Assembly (NCBI RefSeq): GCF_020781835.1
Contig: NZ_JAJGNJ010000006.1
Location: 1 to 64,000, forward strand
Direction of reading: 5' to 3'
From: Microbacterium testaceum
GTDB lineage: Bacteria > Actinomycetota > Actinomycetes > Actinomycetales > Microbacteriaceae
DNA: 64,000 nucleotides
The position numbers and the translations under genes are program-made. Positions 1 to 8,787 of the stretch are shown one piece after another (the stretch's first letter is position 1; every line of letters starts with the position of its first letter). The notes beneath the pieces were generated by a model that worked only from the letters and a program-made list of their open reading frames with translations, ran no database searches and was not told where the DNA came from.

Positions 1-32
1 AGATCACCGCCGCCTAAACTAACGACAGCTGA

Positions 33-353
33 TCATCGCAACGAAGCGAAAGACCACCACTCAAACGGACGCGGCCCACTTCGCTCACGCGCGCGCCGCA
101 GCACACGGCATCCGCGTTTTCCGTCCCCGTCGTCGAGACCTCGGCCCAGCGCCGTCTCGGTCCGATCGACCGTCTCTCCCTTCGGCTCGGCCTGTGGCTG
201 CTGGTCCGAGCCGCCGCGCGCGCCGACGCGGCGACGCACTGCGCCGCGCACACCGCCGAGATGGCCCACCTCGCCCGTCTCAACGCCCTCGAGCGGCAAC
301 AACGCGAGGCCGACTGGCAGCGGCTCGCGCTGCACATCCGTCCCCCGCTCTGA
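33..353 (+). CDS. Possible small protein with no canonical start codon
   Basis: A frame ending at the TGA at 351-353 is open back to a stop at 30-32. Its C-terminal part looks like a real small basic protein, with the segment RLGPIDRLSLRLGLWLLVRA followed by a charged helix containing ALERQQREADW. I recall similar short proteins of unknown role in Microbacteriaceae. There is no ATG, GTG or TTG in this frame before the ATG at 261, so it uses a rare start, has a frameshift upstream, or is a decayed gene. No function is assigned. The rest of bases 1-408 shows nothing else I can support. Confidence 0.35.
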   Translation, partial: SSQRSERPPLKRTRPTSLTRAPQHTASAFSVPVVETSAQRRLGPIDRLSLRLGLWLLVRAAARADAATHCAAHTAEMAHLARLNALERQQREADWQRLALHIRPPL

Positions 354-408
354 TCGGGTGGGGCCGCTCCCCCGGCCCCACCCGACTGTCCCGCACGAAA
401 GATCCGAC

Positions 409-1491
409 ATGACTGCTCTTCCCGCCGGCCTCGAGCTGCGCCCCCTGCGTATCCCGACCTCGATCCACGACGCCGACGCCGCCGACTTCCGTGAGATGTC
501 GCGCGTGCGCAATCTCGTCTACGCCGAGATCGCCGGCCACGACGACCATGCAATGCCCGCCGACGAGCTGCTGCCCGTCTACCGCCCGACCTCCTCTCAG
601 ATCCGCCTCCTGTGGCTCGCCGTCCTCGACGGCGAGGTGGTCGGTCGGGTCGGCCTCGACCTCCCGCAGGAGGACGGGGCGCGGACGGGCTTCTGGCTCA
701 TCGAACTGCGGCGCCGCGTCTGGGGCCGTGGCATCGGCCGTGCCGCCCTCGACCTGATCGAGCGCACCGCACGCGACCACGGGCGCACGGTGCTGCAGTC
801 CTGGGCCGAGCACCCGGCAGCCGATGGTCCCCACCTCGCCGCCCCCACGGGGTTCGGCCGCGTCCCGCTCGATCACGCCGCCCGATTCTTCCTCGCCGCG
901 GGGTACACGCTCGAGCAGATCGTCCGACAGAGCTATCTCACGCTCACCGACTCCGAACCCCATCTGCGGCGCCTCCTCGCCGAGGCGGAGGAGGCGGCCG
1001 TCGGCTACCGCGTCATCCAATGGACCCTCCCCACTCCGCCGGAGTTCGTGGATGCCTACGCCGCCATGAAGTCACGCATGATCACGGACGCCCCGTCCGC
1101 GGGCCTGGATTACGACGAGGAGAAGTGGGACGCGGCGCGGGTCGCCGATTGGGAACGGGTCTACACCGACGCCGAGCGACACGTTCTCGTGACGGTCGCG
1201 CAGCATGTCGACACCGGCGAGCTCGCAGCGTTCAACGAACTGGCCATCGGCAAGGATCGCACGGCAGTGACCAGTCAAGAGGACACCCTGGTCGTCGCCG
1301 CCCACCGCGGACACCGCCTCGGCATGCTCGTGAAGTGCGCCGGACTCCTCGCATGGCACGACGCCGTTCCCGAGTCGTCTCGCGTCATGACGTACAACGC
1401 CGAGGAGAACCGGCCCATGCTCTCGATCAACGAGACGATCGGGTTCGCGCCGACCTCCTACGAGGGCGCGTGGCAGAAGGTGCTCGACTGA
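409..1491 (+). CDS. Tandem GNAT-family N-acetyltransferase
   Basis: This 360-residue protein has two GNAT folds. In the first, around residues 60-130, the acetyl-CoA loop reads RGIGRA after a run of hydrophobic strands. In the second, around residues 280-300, the loop reads RGHRLG within VVAAHRGHRLGMLVK. GNAT enzymes transfer acetyl groups from acetyl-CoA to amines; the substrate here is unknown. The ATG at 409 is preferred over an upstream GTG at 358 because the fold begins soon after it. It is transcribed alone and converges on the SDR gene. Confidence 0.85.
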   Translation: MTALPAGLELRPLRIPTSIHDADAADFREMSRVRNLVYAEIAGHDDHAMPADELLPVYRPTSSQIRLLWLAVLDGEVVGRVGLDLPQEDGARTGFWLIELRRRVWGRGIGRAALDLIERTARDHGRTVLQSWAEHPAADGPHLAAPTGFGRVPLDHAARFFLAAGYTLEQIVRQSYLTLTDSEPHLRRLLAEAEEAAVGYRVIQWTLPTPPEFVDAYAAMKSRMITDAPSAGLDYDEEKWDAARVADWERVYTDAERHVLVTVAQHVDTGELAAFNELAIGKDRTAVTSQEDTLVVAAHRGHRLGMLVKCAGLLAWHDAVPESSRVMTYNAEENRPMLSINETIGFAPTSYEGAWQKVLD

Positions 1492-1492
1492 T

Positions 1493-1529
1493 GCCGGGGG
1501 CGGCCGCGCGCGGCGGCGCGCTCCCCGGC
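1493..1529. terminator. GC-rich hairpin between convergent genes
   Basis: Arms GCCGGGG (1493-1499) and CCCCGGC (1523-1529) enclose a very GC-rich loop, immediately after the GNAT stop codon and before the convergent SDR stop. There is no T tract, so its role as a terminator is inferred from position. Confidence 0.45.
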
Positions 1530-1545
1530 AGACTCTGAACGGGGG

Positions 1546-2547
1546 TCAGAGCGAACGGTCCAGCATTCCGCGCTCGCGCATGTCCTCGACCGTCTCGACG
1601 ATCGTGCTTTCCGCGGATCGAGGAGCGAACCCGAGCTCGGCCTTCGCGCGCTCGTTGTGGATCACAAGCGGCGGCAGGTCTTCACCGGGCGCTTCTTCCC
1701 GGGGCGTGCGCACGGCGAGTTCACCGAAGTGATCGCGGAGAACGGTCGCCACACCGAGCCACGTCGTGGTCGGTCCGTCCGCGAGCAGCAGGTAGCGCTT
1801 GCCTGCGGCGTCCGGGGCGTGCATAGCCGAGAGGTGGGCCGTCGACACATCGCGCACGTCGGCGATGCCGAAGCGCTGCCGCGGTGCGACCGGCATCCCC
1901 CCGCTCAGCATCGCGAGGAGGGCCTGCAGGGAGGAGCGAGGGTCGGAGGTCAACGCGGGGCCGGCGATCCACGTCGGGTTCAGGACGACGAGTTCGAGGC
2001 CACCGCCCTCGCTCCGGACGAAGTCCCATGCGGCTCGTTCGGCGACGGTCTTCGACCGCGGGTAGGCGGGCAGCCCGGGAGCGTCGGGGTCGGTCCAGTC
2101 GTGCTCATCGAACTCCCGCGCGCCGCGCGCGTTGAGGGGCTTCTGCGAGTACCCGACCGCTGCGAACGACGAGGTCAGCACGACGCGCGCGACCCCGGCG
2201 TTCCGCGCTGCCCGGAGCACGCGCAGCGCCCCGTCGCGCGCCGGCGTGACCACGATCTCCGGGTCCTCGGTGAGATGGGTCATGGGGGATGCCACGTGGT
2301 AGACGCCCGCGGTACCGGCGACCGCGGCATCCCATCCGTCGTCGTCGGTCAGCGACGCGACGACGACGTCCAAGCCGCGGTCGTCGGCACCCCCGCGACG
2401 CACGGCCTCGCGAAGCGCCGGCTCCGCGTCGAGGGAGCGGACCGTGGCCCGGACATCGGTACCGCGCTGGAGGAGGTCGGTGACGATACGGGACCCCAGG
2501 TAGCCGGAGGCCCCGGTGACGAGGACGGTGTCATGTGAACTGTTCAT
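1546..2547 (-). CDS. NAD(P)-dependent extended SDR reductase/epimerase
   Basis: This 333-residue protein is an extended short-chain dehydrogenase/reductase. The N-terminal nucleotide-binding motif is GASGYLGS (residues about 12-19), and the catalytic Tyr and Lys lie in YPRSK near residue 165, preceded by the Ser-rich LTSSFAAV. It resembles dihydroflavonol-reductase-like aldehyde reductases; the substrate is unknown. The MerR gene lies directly upstream on the same strand. The start codon sits 6 nt after a probable -10 element of a MerR-type promoter, so the transcript may be leaderless and induced through that regulator. Confidence 0.9.
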   Translation of the reverse strand: MNSSHDTVLVTGASGYLGSRIVTDLLQRGTDVRATVRSLDAEPALREAVRRGGADDRGLDVVVASLTDDDGWDAAVAGTAGVYHVASPMTHLTEDPEIVVTPARDGALRVLRAARNAGVARVVLTSSFAAVGYSQKPLNARGAREFDEHDWTDPDAPGLPAYPRSKTVAERAAWDFVRSEGGGLELVVLNPTWIAGPALTSDPRSSLQALLAMLSGGMPVAPRQRFGIADVRDVSTAHLSAMHAPDAAGKRYLLLADGPTTTWLGVATVLRDHFGELAVRTPREEAPGEDLPPLVIHNERAKAELGFAPRSAESTIVETVEDMRERGMLDRSL

Positions 2548-2553
2548 AGGGAG

Positions 2554-2584
2554 AGTCGAACAGACCTCAAGCGCATGAAGTCAA
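2554..2584 (-). promoter_or_regulatory. MerR-type promoter and operator of the SDR gene
   Basis: On the minus strand the order is TTGACT (2579-2584), a 19-bp spacer, TCGACT (2554-2559), then 6 nt to the ATG. The operator ACCTCAAGCGCATGAAGT (plus strand 2564-2581) is an imperfect dyad inside the spacer and overlaps the merR stop codon. A 19-bp spacer is the hallmark of promoters that MerR-family proteins activate by DNA distortion. An identical operator precedes merR at the same distance from its start. Confidence 0.75.
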
Positions 2585-3024
2585 GCGCGAACCACTCTCT
2601 CCAGATCGGGGAGGATCCGCTGGACCTGCATCTGCGCCTCTGCCTCGTCCGCCGCGTCTCCGCGGTCACGGGCATCCCACAGCGCCGCCTTGCGGCGCAG
2701 GTACTCGAGGTGCACCCCGAGCGTGGCGATCTCCAGCTCCACCCGCTCCGCGTGACGGAGGAGGATGTCACGCTGCGCGGAAGCGGCTTCGTTGCCGAGG
2801 GCACGGTTGCGCTGATAGGTACGCATGTCCTCGATTCCGACCCCCATCGCCCGTAGGCACGCGAGCACCTGCAGAGTGTCGAGATCGGCCTCGCGGTAAC
2901 GGCGGTGACCGCTCGTGCCGTCACGTGCGATCGGGCCGATGAGGCCGACCTCCTCGTAGTACCGGAGGGTGGGTTCGCTGAGGCCCGACCGACGCGCGGC
3001 CTGCTGGATGGTGAGCAGAGACAT
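2581..3024 (-). CDS. MerR-family transcriptional regulator
   Basis: This 147-residue protein has an N-terminal winged helix: LLTIQQAARRSGLSEPTLRY is the helix-turn-helix, followed by the typical wing text HRRYREADL. A C-terminal dimerisation coiled coil covers residues about 75-115. It lacks the cysteine pattern of metal sensors, so it probably belongs to the group that controls a neighbouring oxidoreductase. The ATG at 3024 is chosen because it lies 6 nt downstream of a probable -10 box. The sequence predicts control of itself and of the downstream SDR through identical operators. Confidence 0.88.
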   Translation of the reverse strand: MSLLTIQQAARRSGLSEPTLRYYEEVGLIGPIARDGTSGHRRYREADLDTLQVLACLRAMGVGIEDMRTYQRNRALGNEAASAQRDILLRHAERVELEIATLGVHLEYLRRKAALWDARDRGDAADEAEAQMQVQRILPDLERVVRA

Positions 3025-3030
3025 GGGACC

Positions 3031-3061
3031 AGCCCAGCACACTTCATGCGCTTGAGGTCAA
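3031..3061 (-). promoter_or_regulatory. MerR-type promoter and operator of the merR gene
   Basis: On the minus strand the order is TTGACC (3056-3061), a 19-bp spacer, TGGGCT (3031-3036), then 6 nt to the ATG at 3024. The 18-bp operator at 3041-3058 is the exact reverse complement of the plus-strand sequence at 2564-2581; read along the minus strand the two sites are in inverted orientation. It predicts autoregulation and a leaderless transcript. Confidence 0.72.
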
Positions 3062-3082
3062 GCCTCGTCTCGTGTCCGTCGA

Positions 3083-3973
3083 TCATCGTTCGCGCTGGCA
3101 GCGCGGGCAGAAGTGGCTCGAGCGGTTCATGAACGATACGCGCACGATCGGCCGGCCGCACCGCGGGCACGGCTGACCGGTGCGCCCGTAGGCGTTCAGC
3201 GAGTGCGCGAAGTAGCCGGCCTGCCCATTGACGTTCACGTACTGCGCATCGAAGCTCGTACCTCCCTCGGCGAGAGCCTTCTCGAGCACCGCGCGCACCT
3301 CGGACAGCAGGCGGTTCACGGAGCGCGTCGGGAGAGCGGATGCGGCGGTCTCGGGGTGGATCCGGGCGGCCCACAGTGATTCATCGGCGTAGATGTTGCC
3401 GATGCCGCTCGCAACGGTCTGATCGAGCAGCACGCGCTTGATGCCCGACGACGTACGCGCGAGCCGCGCGCGGAAACGCGCCTCGTCGAACGCGGGGTCG
3501 AGCGGATCGCGAGCGATGTGGGAGACCTGCGTCGGCACGCGCGGAATCGACGAGCCCCGGCCGCCGGCCGCGGCATCCGGAGTGTCGACGAGCTGATCGA
3601 TCGCGAGGGAGCCGAACGTCCGCTGGTCGGCGAAGACAAGCGAGAGAGACCCGTGCAGCGGGTTCTCGAGCTCGATGCGGATGCGCTCGTGACGCTCCGG
3701 GGGCGCGCCCGGGGCACGTAGGAGCATCTGACCGCTCATCCCCAGGTGCGCGACGATCGCCTCCTCGCCGCCGACCGGCATCCACAGGAATTTGCCCCGC
3801 CGCACCGCCGCGTCGATGCGACGGCCGGTGAGCTCCGCCTCGAAGTGCTCGCCGGTGCCGGTGTGACGGGTCAGCGCCCGCGCATCGCGGACGTCGACCG
3901 AGGCGATGAGTGCGCCGCTGACGGCGGGTTCGAGGCCGGCGCGGACGACTTCGACCTCGGGCAGCTCAGGCAC
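3083..3973 (-). CDS. mutM: Formamidopyrimidine-DNA glycosylase (Fpg)
   Basis: This 296-residue base-excision repair enzyme removes oxidised purines such as 8-oxoguanine and cuts the abasic site. The N-terminus is VPELPEVEVV, which gives the catalytic Pro and Glu after removal of the start residue. The helix-two-turn-helix region includes GIGNIYADE. The C-terminal zinc finger is CPRC followed by CPRC, and the DNA-binding HLGMSG motif is present. The GTG at 3973 is fixed by the PELPEVE motif and overlaps the rnc stop by 8 nt, so the two are co-transcribed. Confidence 0.95.
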   Translation of the reverse strand: MPELPEVEVVRAGLEPAVSGALIASVDVRDARALTRHTGTGEHFEAELTGRRIDAAVRRGKFLWMPVGGEEAIVAHLGMSGQMLLRAPGAPPERHERIRIELENPLHGSLSLVFADQRTFGSLAIDQLVDTPDAAAGGRGSSIPRVPTQVSHIARDPLDPAFDEARFRARLARTSSGIKRVLLDQTVASGIGNIYADESLWAARIHPETAASALPTRSVNRLLSEVRAVLEKALAEGGTSFDAQYVNVNGQAGYFAHSLNAYGRTGQPCPRCGRPIVRVSFMNRSSHFCPRCQRER

Positions 3974-4646
3974 GGGCGTTGAGCTCGCGCCACGCCGTGA
4001 GCGCGGCCGCCATCTCGGCCTGCTTCTTGCTGGAACCGGTGCCCTGTGTGGTGACGTCACCGGCGACGACCGTTGCGGTGAACCGGCGATCGTGGTCGGG
4101 ACCGGTCGCCTCGACCGAGTACACCGGCGCCGGAAGCGCCAGGCGGGCGGAGATCTCCTGCAGGCTCGTCTTCGGATCCATCGCCGCACCGTAGCGGTCG
4201 GGATCGGCCAGAAGCGGCTCGACCAGACGCAGCACCAGTGCTGTGGCGGCATCCGGTCCGGCCGACAGATAGGTCGCGCCGATCACCGCTTCCATCGTGT
4301 CGGCGAGGATCGAGTCCTTGTCGCGTCCACCGGTGAGGATCTCTCCCCGCCCGAGCCGGACGTGATCACCCAGACCGATGCCTCGGGCCACCTCGGCCAG
4401 CGCCACCGTCGACACGACGCTGGCGCGGCGCTTGGCGAGGCTGCCCTCGTCGAGATCCGGATGCCCGGTGTACAGCCGCACGGTGACGGCCTGGGCCAGC
4501 ACCGAATCGCCGAGGAACTCGAGGCGCTCGTTGTGCGGAATGCCGCCGTTCTCGTAGGCGAACGAGCGATGGGTCAGCGCAAGAGAAAGAAGCTCGGGGT
4601 CGATGTCGACCCCGAGCTTCTCGATGAGCGCAGAGAAACGCGTCAC
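3966..4646 (-). CDS. rnc: Ribonuclease III
   Basis: This 226-residue endonuclease cleaves double-stranded RNA in rRNA and mRNA maturation. The signature NERLEFLGDS lies near residues 39-48, and the second acidic cluster is DTMEAVIGA. The C-terminal dsRNA-binding domain (about residues 155-225) ends in GSSKKQAEMAAALTAW. The length is normal for the family. It lies 10 nt after rpmF and overlaps mutM, in the order rpmF-rnc-mutM common in Actinobacteria. Confidence 0.97.
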   Translation of the reverse strand: MTRFSALIEKLGVDIDPELLSLALTHRSFAYENGGIPHNERLEFLGDSVLAQAVTVRLYTGHPDLDEGSLAKRRASVVSTVALAEVARGIGLGDHVRLGRGEILTGGRDKDSILADTMEAVIGATYLSAGPDAATALVLRLVEPLLADPDRYGAAMDPKTSLQEISARLALPAPVYSVEATGPDHDRRFTATVVAGDVTTQGTGSSKKQAEMAAALTAWRELNARA

Positions 4647-4656
4647 CGGACGTTGA

Positions 4657-4866
4657 TCAGACGTCGGCGACCTTGCGGCCCTTGTACTCGAGGAAGAGCT
4701 CGGTGCCCTGCGAGTCGGTGACGACCTTCGCCTGGTGGGGGCGGCTGTAGACGACCTTGCCGTTCTCGACGGTCTTGACCAGCGCGGGGGCTTCGGCCTT
4801 CCACTGCGCGCGACGCGAGCGGGTGTTGGAGCGGGAGACCTTCCGCTTCGGGGGGTTACCTGCCAT
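4657..4866 (-). CDS. rpmF: Ribosomal protein bL32
   Basis: This 69-residue basic protein of the large subunit begins [20 protein letters not shown], a start typical of actinobacterial L32. The four zinc-binding cysteines found in some bL32 proteins are absent, so this is the zinc-independent form. The ATG at 4866 lies 2 nt after the yceD stop, so the two are probably translationally coupled. Confidence 0.97.
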   Translation of the reverse strand: MAGNPPKRKVSRSNTRSRRAQWKAEAPALVKTVENGKVVYSRPHQAKVVTDSQGTELFLEYKGRKVADV

Positions 4867-4868
4867 GA

Positions 4869-5429
4869 CTAGCTCTTCTCTGTCTTGGGGGCGGCGCGGA
4901 GCGCATCGCCGTCGTCTGGGGTGTACTGCTGGAGCGCGGCCCACCGAGGATCGACGGGCGTCTGCTCCGTGTCGCCGGCGCTCTCCGTCAGCTTCTCACC
5001 CGTGACCGGGTCGAGCCCGAGGCAATCCGGCTGACACACCGGCTGGAACGGAAGCGAGAGGACGATGGCATCCCGGACCAGATTTTCAAGATCCACGTGG
5101 TCGTCTTGAACTTCGAAGTCGTTCGCTTCCTCCCCAGGATACGCGAAAAGTTCCTGGAACTCGACTTCGACAGGCTCAGTGATGTCGATGAGGCAGCGAC
5201 CGCACACACCGGTGGCGGTGGTGTCGACCGTTCCGGACACCAGGATGCCTTCGTGCACAGACTCCAACCGCACATCGATCTCGAGCGGCTCGTCGGCGGC
5301 GACGGACACCAGACCCTCGCCCCATTTCTCGGGCGCGGGGATGTCCAGTTCGTGCTCACGCATCTCCCCCGGCTTGCGCTCGATGTCGCGCACGGGGAGC
5401 TGGAAGGGGCCGGGTCGGTGGGTTCTCAC
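4869..5429 (-). CDS. yceD: YceD family (DUF177) protein, 23S rRNA accumulation factor
   Basis: This 186-residue protein has the DUF177 core. CGRCLIDI and a later [10 protein letters not shown] form a four-cysteine pair, with the acidic stretch [13 protein letters not shown] between them. YceD homologues sit next to rpmF in most bacteria and are linked to 23S rRNA processing or accumulation. The C-terminus carries the usual DPRWAAL motif. It is 54 nt downstream of coaD on the same strand. Confidence 0.9.
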   Translation of the reverse strand: MRTHRPGPFQLPVRDIERKPGEMREHELDIPAPEKWGEGLVSVAADEPLEIDVRLESVHEGILVSGTVDTTATGVCGRCLIDITEPVEVEFQELFAYPGEEANDFEVQDDHVDLENLVRDAIVLSLPFQPVCQPDCLGLDPVTGEKLTESAGDTEQTPVDPRWAALQQYTPDDGDALRAAPKTEKS

Positions 5430-5483
5430 GGTCGTCCATGCTACCCGCGCGCCCCTGAACGGGGGCCGGGCGGGCGAGGGAGG

Positions 5484-5981
5484 TCAGAGTCCCCGTGAGC
5501 CGGTGTCGAGGAACCGCGCCACCGGCCCGGGCACGTACGGCGAGACGTCTCCACCGAGTGCCGCGACCTGCCGGACGAGCGAACTCGACACGAGCGCGTG
5601 AGAGGGGTCGGGCAGGAGGAACACCGTCTCGACGTGCGCCAGATCGCGGTTGACGATCGCCATCGGGGTCTCGTAGGCCACGTCGACCTGCGAACGGATG
5701 CCTTTGACGAGCACCTGCGCGCCCACGTCGGTGGCGTAGTCGACCAGGAGTCCCATGCTCCACGCGGCGACGACGACGTCGCCCTCGATGCCCTCTTCCT
5801 GGATCGACTGCTCGAGCAGGGCCTGGCGCTGCGCGATGGGCAGCATGGCCTCTTTGCCGGGGTTGTGGACGACGAGCACGTGGAGTTGGTCGAACAGGCC
5901 CGCCGCGCGGCGGATGACATCGAGGTGGCCCCGCGTCGGGGGGTCGAAGGAACCGGGTACGACGGCGATCCGCGGACTCAT
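5484..5981 (-). CDS. coaD: Phosphopantetheine adenylyltransferase
   Basis: This 165-residue cytosolic enzyme catalyses the fourth step of coenzyme A synthesis (4'-phosphopantetheine + ATP to dephospho-CoA). The nucleotidyl-transfer motif [10 protein letters not shown] is at residues 10-19. The second conserved block [12 protein letters not shown] and the C-terminal [13 protein letters not shown] match the ISSSxVR motif. It lies 16 nt from recG. Confidence 0.97.
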   Translation of the reverse strand: MSPRIAVVPGSFDPPTRGHLDVIRRAAGLFDQLHVLVVHNPGKEAMLPIAQRQALLEQSIQEEGIEGDVVVAAWSMGLLVDYATDVGAQVLVKGIRSQVDVAYETPMAIVNRDLAHVETVFLLPDPSHALVSSSLVRQVAALGGDVSPYVPGPVARFLDTGSRGL

Positions 5982-5997
5982 GCCGCCAGCCTACCGA

Positions 5998-8160
5998 TCA
6001 CGACTTCGCCAGGGCCGCGCGCTCCTCCACACCCACGCGGCGCTCCAGCGCGGCGGCGAGCCCAGGATGCCGGACCAGCGCGGGGTCATCGGCGAGCACG
6101 GTTTCGGCGGCGGCGCGTGCCTCGACGATGAGGTCGGCGTCGGTGACCACCCGCAGGAGCCGCAGCGACGATCGGACCCCCGACTGCGCACCGCCGAGCA
6201 CGTCGCCCTCGCCGCGCAGCTCCAGGTCGACCTCGGCGAGCTCGAAGCCGTCGAGCGTGCGGGCCACGGCCTCGACCCGCGATCGCGACGACGTGCCGGG
6301 CGCGGCTTCGGTCACGAGGAGGCACAGGCCGGGAAGGCCACCGCGACCGACGCGACCGCGCAGCTGATGCAGCTGCGACACGCCGAAGCGGTCGGCCTCG
6401 AGGATCACCATGGTGGAGGCGTTGGGCACGTCGACGCCGACCTCGATGACGGTCGTCGCCACCAGCACATCGATGTCGCCGCGCGCGAAGGCCTGCATCA
6501 CGGCATCCTTCTCGTCGGCGTGCATCTTGCCGTGCAGGATCTCGACGCGGATGTCGGCGAACGCCGGCAGTGTGTCCAGCAGGGCCTGCACCTGGACCAC
6601 CCCCCACCGGGTGCGTGTGTCGGCCGCGTCGTCCGCGGGTTCGTCACCGACCTCATCAGAGGTCAACTTCTCGGCATCGATCGCCGCGCAGACGACGAAC
6701 GCTTGGCGCGATTGGGAGACTTCCTCCGCCACCCGATCCCACACCCGGGCGAACCAGCCGGGCTTCTCGGCGAGCGGTGCGACGAAGGTCTGGATGCCGG
6801 CCCTCCCCGCGGGCATCGTGCGGATGGTGGAGACATCGAGGTCGCCGAAGACCGTCATGGCGACGGTGCGCGGGATCGGCGTCGCGGTCAGGACCAGCGT
6901 GTGCGGCGAGTCGCCCTTCGCGCGGAGCGCCTCGCGCTGGTCGACGCCGAAGCGGTGCTGCTCGTCGACGACGACGAAGCCGAGATCGGCGAAGGTCGTG
7001 GTGGAGCTGAGAAGCGCGTGGGTGCCCACGACGATCCGCGCCTGGCCGGATGCCACCCGGAGTGCGGCGCGGCGACGCTCGGCGGCCGGAAGTTGACCGG
7101 TGAGGAGCGTGGGCATGAGCTCGGGGGCCAGCTGCGGACCGAGCATCTTCGCGATCGACCGCACGTGCTGCGCGGCGAGCACCTCGGTCGGCGCGATGAG
7201 AGCGGACTGTCCGCCCGACTCGGCGACCTGCAGCATGGCGCGGAGGGCGACGAGCGTCTTCCCGGACCCGACCTCGCCCTGCACCAGGCGGTTCATCGGC
7301 CAGTCGCCCACCAGGTCGTCGGCGATGCGGGCACCCACGCTCTCTTGATCCGGGGTGAGGGCGAACGGCAGAGCCGCATCGAAGCGCTCCAGGAGCCCAC
7401 CCGGGGCCGCAGGACGCTTCGTCGCCGACAGCGCGCGGACGAACTGACGCTGCTGCAGCAGCGCGGTCTGCAGGACGAACGCCTCCTGCATCCGAAGGGT
7501 CGCGACCGCGGGCGGGATCTCGTCGTCGTGGTACGGCCGATGGATGTGCTCGAGCGCCGTCCGGGCAGCGACCAGACCATGGCGCTCGCGCAGCTCGTCG
7601 GGCAGCGGATCGTCGATGGCGCCGAGCGCGTCGAGGACCAGCGCAATCGTCTTCTGCACGAGCGGGCTCGGCACGGTACTCGTCGCCGGGTAGATCGGGA
7701 TCGGCCGCTTCGAGTTCACCTCGGCCTCGGCGCGAGCCTCCTCGAGATCGTCGAACAGCGCGTAGTCGGGGTGGGTCAGCTGCGTCTGGCGCCGATACTC
7801 CCCCACCTTGCCGGAGAAGATGCCGCGTCGGCCGGGCGTGAGATCCTTCAGACGCCACGCCTGGTTGAAGAAGGTCAGCGACATGCGCCCGTCACCGTCG
7901 CTGATGATGACCTCGAGCAGCGACCCGCGGCGGTTCTGCATGCGCCGCTCGGTCGCGCTGACCACCTCGGCGACGATCGTCACCGGCTCGCCGAGCGGCA
8001 GCGATGAGATCGGCGTGAGCTCCCCTCGTTTGGCGTACCGGCGCGGGTAGTGCTCGAGCAGCTCGCCGACGGTCTTCATCCCGAACGCGCGCTCGAACGC
8101 CGCGGCGGTCTTGCCGCCCACGGCGCCGTCGAGTCGAGACGACAGCGAGAGACCGGGCAT
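5998..8160 (-). CDS. recG: ATP-dependent DNA helicase RecG
   Basis: This 720-residue branch-migration helicase rescues stalled forks and processes recombination intermediates. An N-terminal wedge/OB region covers about residues 1-150. Walker A GEVGSGKT is near residue 300, the DEQH box with HRFG follows near 400, and the motif VI text QLHQLRGRVGRG is near 590. The length is typical. It is divergent from rsmD, with a 50-bp gap at 8161-8210 that must hold both promoters. It probably heads the recG-coaD-yceD-rpmF-rnc-mutM operon. Confidence 0.97.
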   Translation of the reverse strand: MPGLSLSSRLDGAVGGKTAAAFERAFGMKTVGELLEHYPRRYAKRGELTPISSLPLGEPVTIVAEVVSATERRMQNRRGSLLEVIISDGDGRMSLTFFNQAWRLKDLTPGRRGIFSGKVGEYRRQTQLTHPDYALFDDLEEARAEAEVNSKRPIPIYPATSTVPSPLVQKTIALVLDALGAIDDPLPDELRERHGLVAARTALEHIHRPYHDDEIPPAVATLRMQEAFVLQTALLQQRQFVRALSATKRPAAPGGLLERFDAALPFALTPDQESVGARIADDLVGDWPMNRLVQGEVGSGKTLVALRAMLQVAESGGQSALIAPTEVLAAQHVRSIAKMLGPQLAPELMPTLLTGQLPAAERRRAALRVASGQARIVVGTHALLSSTTTFADLGFVVVDEQHRFGVDQREALRAKGDSPHTLVLTATPIPRTVAMTVFGDLDVSTIRTMPAGRAGIQTFVAPLAEKPGWFARVWDRVAEEVSQSRQAFVVCAAIDAEKLTSDEVGDEPADDAADTRTRWGVVQVQALLDTLPAFADIRVEILHGKMHADEKDAVMQAFARGDIDVLVATTVIEVGVDVPNASTMVILEADRFGVSQLHQLRGRVGRGGLPGLCLLVTEAAPGTSSRSRVEAVARTLDGFELAEVDLELRGEGDVLGGAQSGVRSSLRLLRVVTDADLIVEARAAAETVLADDPALVRHPGLAAALERRVGVEERAALAKS

Positions 8161-8210
8161 GCACCGAGTCTAGGCATCGGCTCCGACACCGCGGTTTGTA
8201 GGGTGAGACG

Positions 8211-8783
8211 GTGACCCGCATCATCTCCGGCCGCGCGGGCGGCACGGTTCTCGACGTCCCCGCCAAGGGCACGCGCCCCACCAGCGACCGCGTGCGCGAG
8301 TCGCTCTTCGGTGCGCTGGAGTCGGCGGATCTCATCGACGGTGCGCGCGTGCTCGACCTGTACGCCGGCTCCGGCGCGCTGGGGCTCGAGAGCCTCAGCC
8401 GCGGCGCCGCCTCCGCCGATCTGGTCGAACTGTCGGCTCCGGCCGCCGCACTGATCCGCAAGAACGCCGAACGACTCCGTTCCGCGGGTGTCCGCGGCGT
8501 CGCCCGAGTGCACCGCGCGAACGCGACGACCTTCGTCGAGACTTCGACCGCCGAGTGGGACCTGGTGTTCCTCGACCCGCCCTACGACGTCTCCGACGAC
8601 GAGGTCGCCCGCGTCCTCGCCGCCCTCACTCCTCGTCTGAGCCCGGATGCCGCGGTGGTCGTCGAGCGCGCCAAACGTTCGGCAGCACCGGACTGGACCA
8701 CCGCGGGACTCGAAGCCGAACGCGACCGCACCTACGGCGACACCACGCTGTGGTGGGGCCGTCCCGCACTTCCGCGCGCGTGA
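8211..8783 (+). CDS. rsmD: 16S rRNA (guanine(966)-N(2))-methyltransferase RsmD
   Basis: This 190-residue class I SAM-dependent methyltransferase modifies G966 of 16S rRNA. The N-terminal text TRIISGRAGG and TRPTSDRVRESLF is characteristic. The SAM motif DLYAGSGALGLE is near residues 46-57, and the catalytic motif DPPY near residue 122 marks an amino-methyltransferase. The start is the GTG at 8211. It converges on thiL with only 4 nt between stop codons. Confidence 0.96.
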   Translation: MTRIISGRAGGTVLDVPAKGTRPTSDRVRESLFGALESADLIDGARVLDLYAGSGALGLESLSRGAASADLVELSAPAAALIRKNAERLRSAGVRGVARVHRANATTFVETSTAEWDLVFLDPPYDVSDDEVARVLAALTPRLSPDAAVVVERAKRSAAPDWTTAGLEAERDRTYGDTTLWWGRPALPRA

Positions 8784-8787
8784 CCGC

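Noticed and set aside
5755..8007. A 750-codon open frame antisense to recG and coaD
   Set aside because: It lies wholly opposite well-supported genes. Long antisense frames are expected in DNA of this GC content, and its translation shows no domain.
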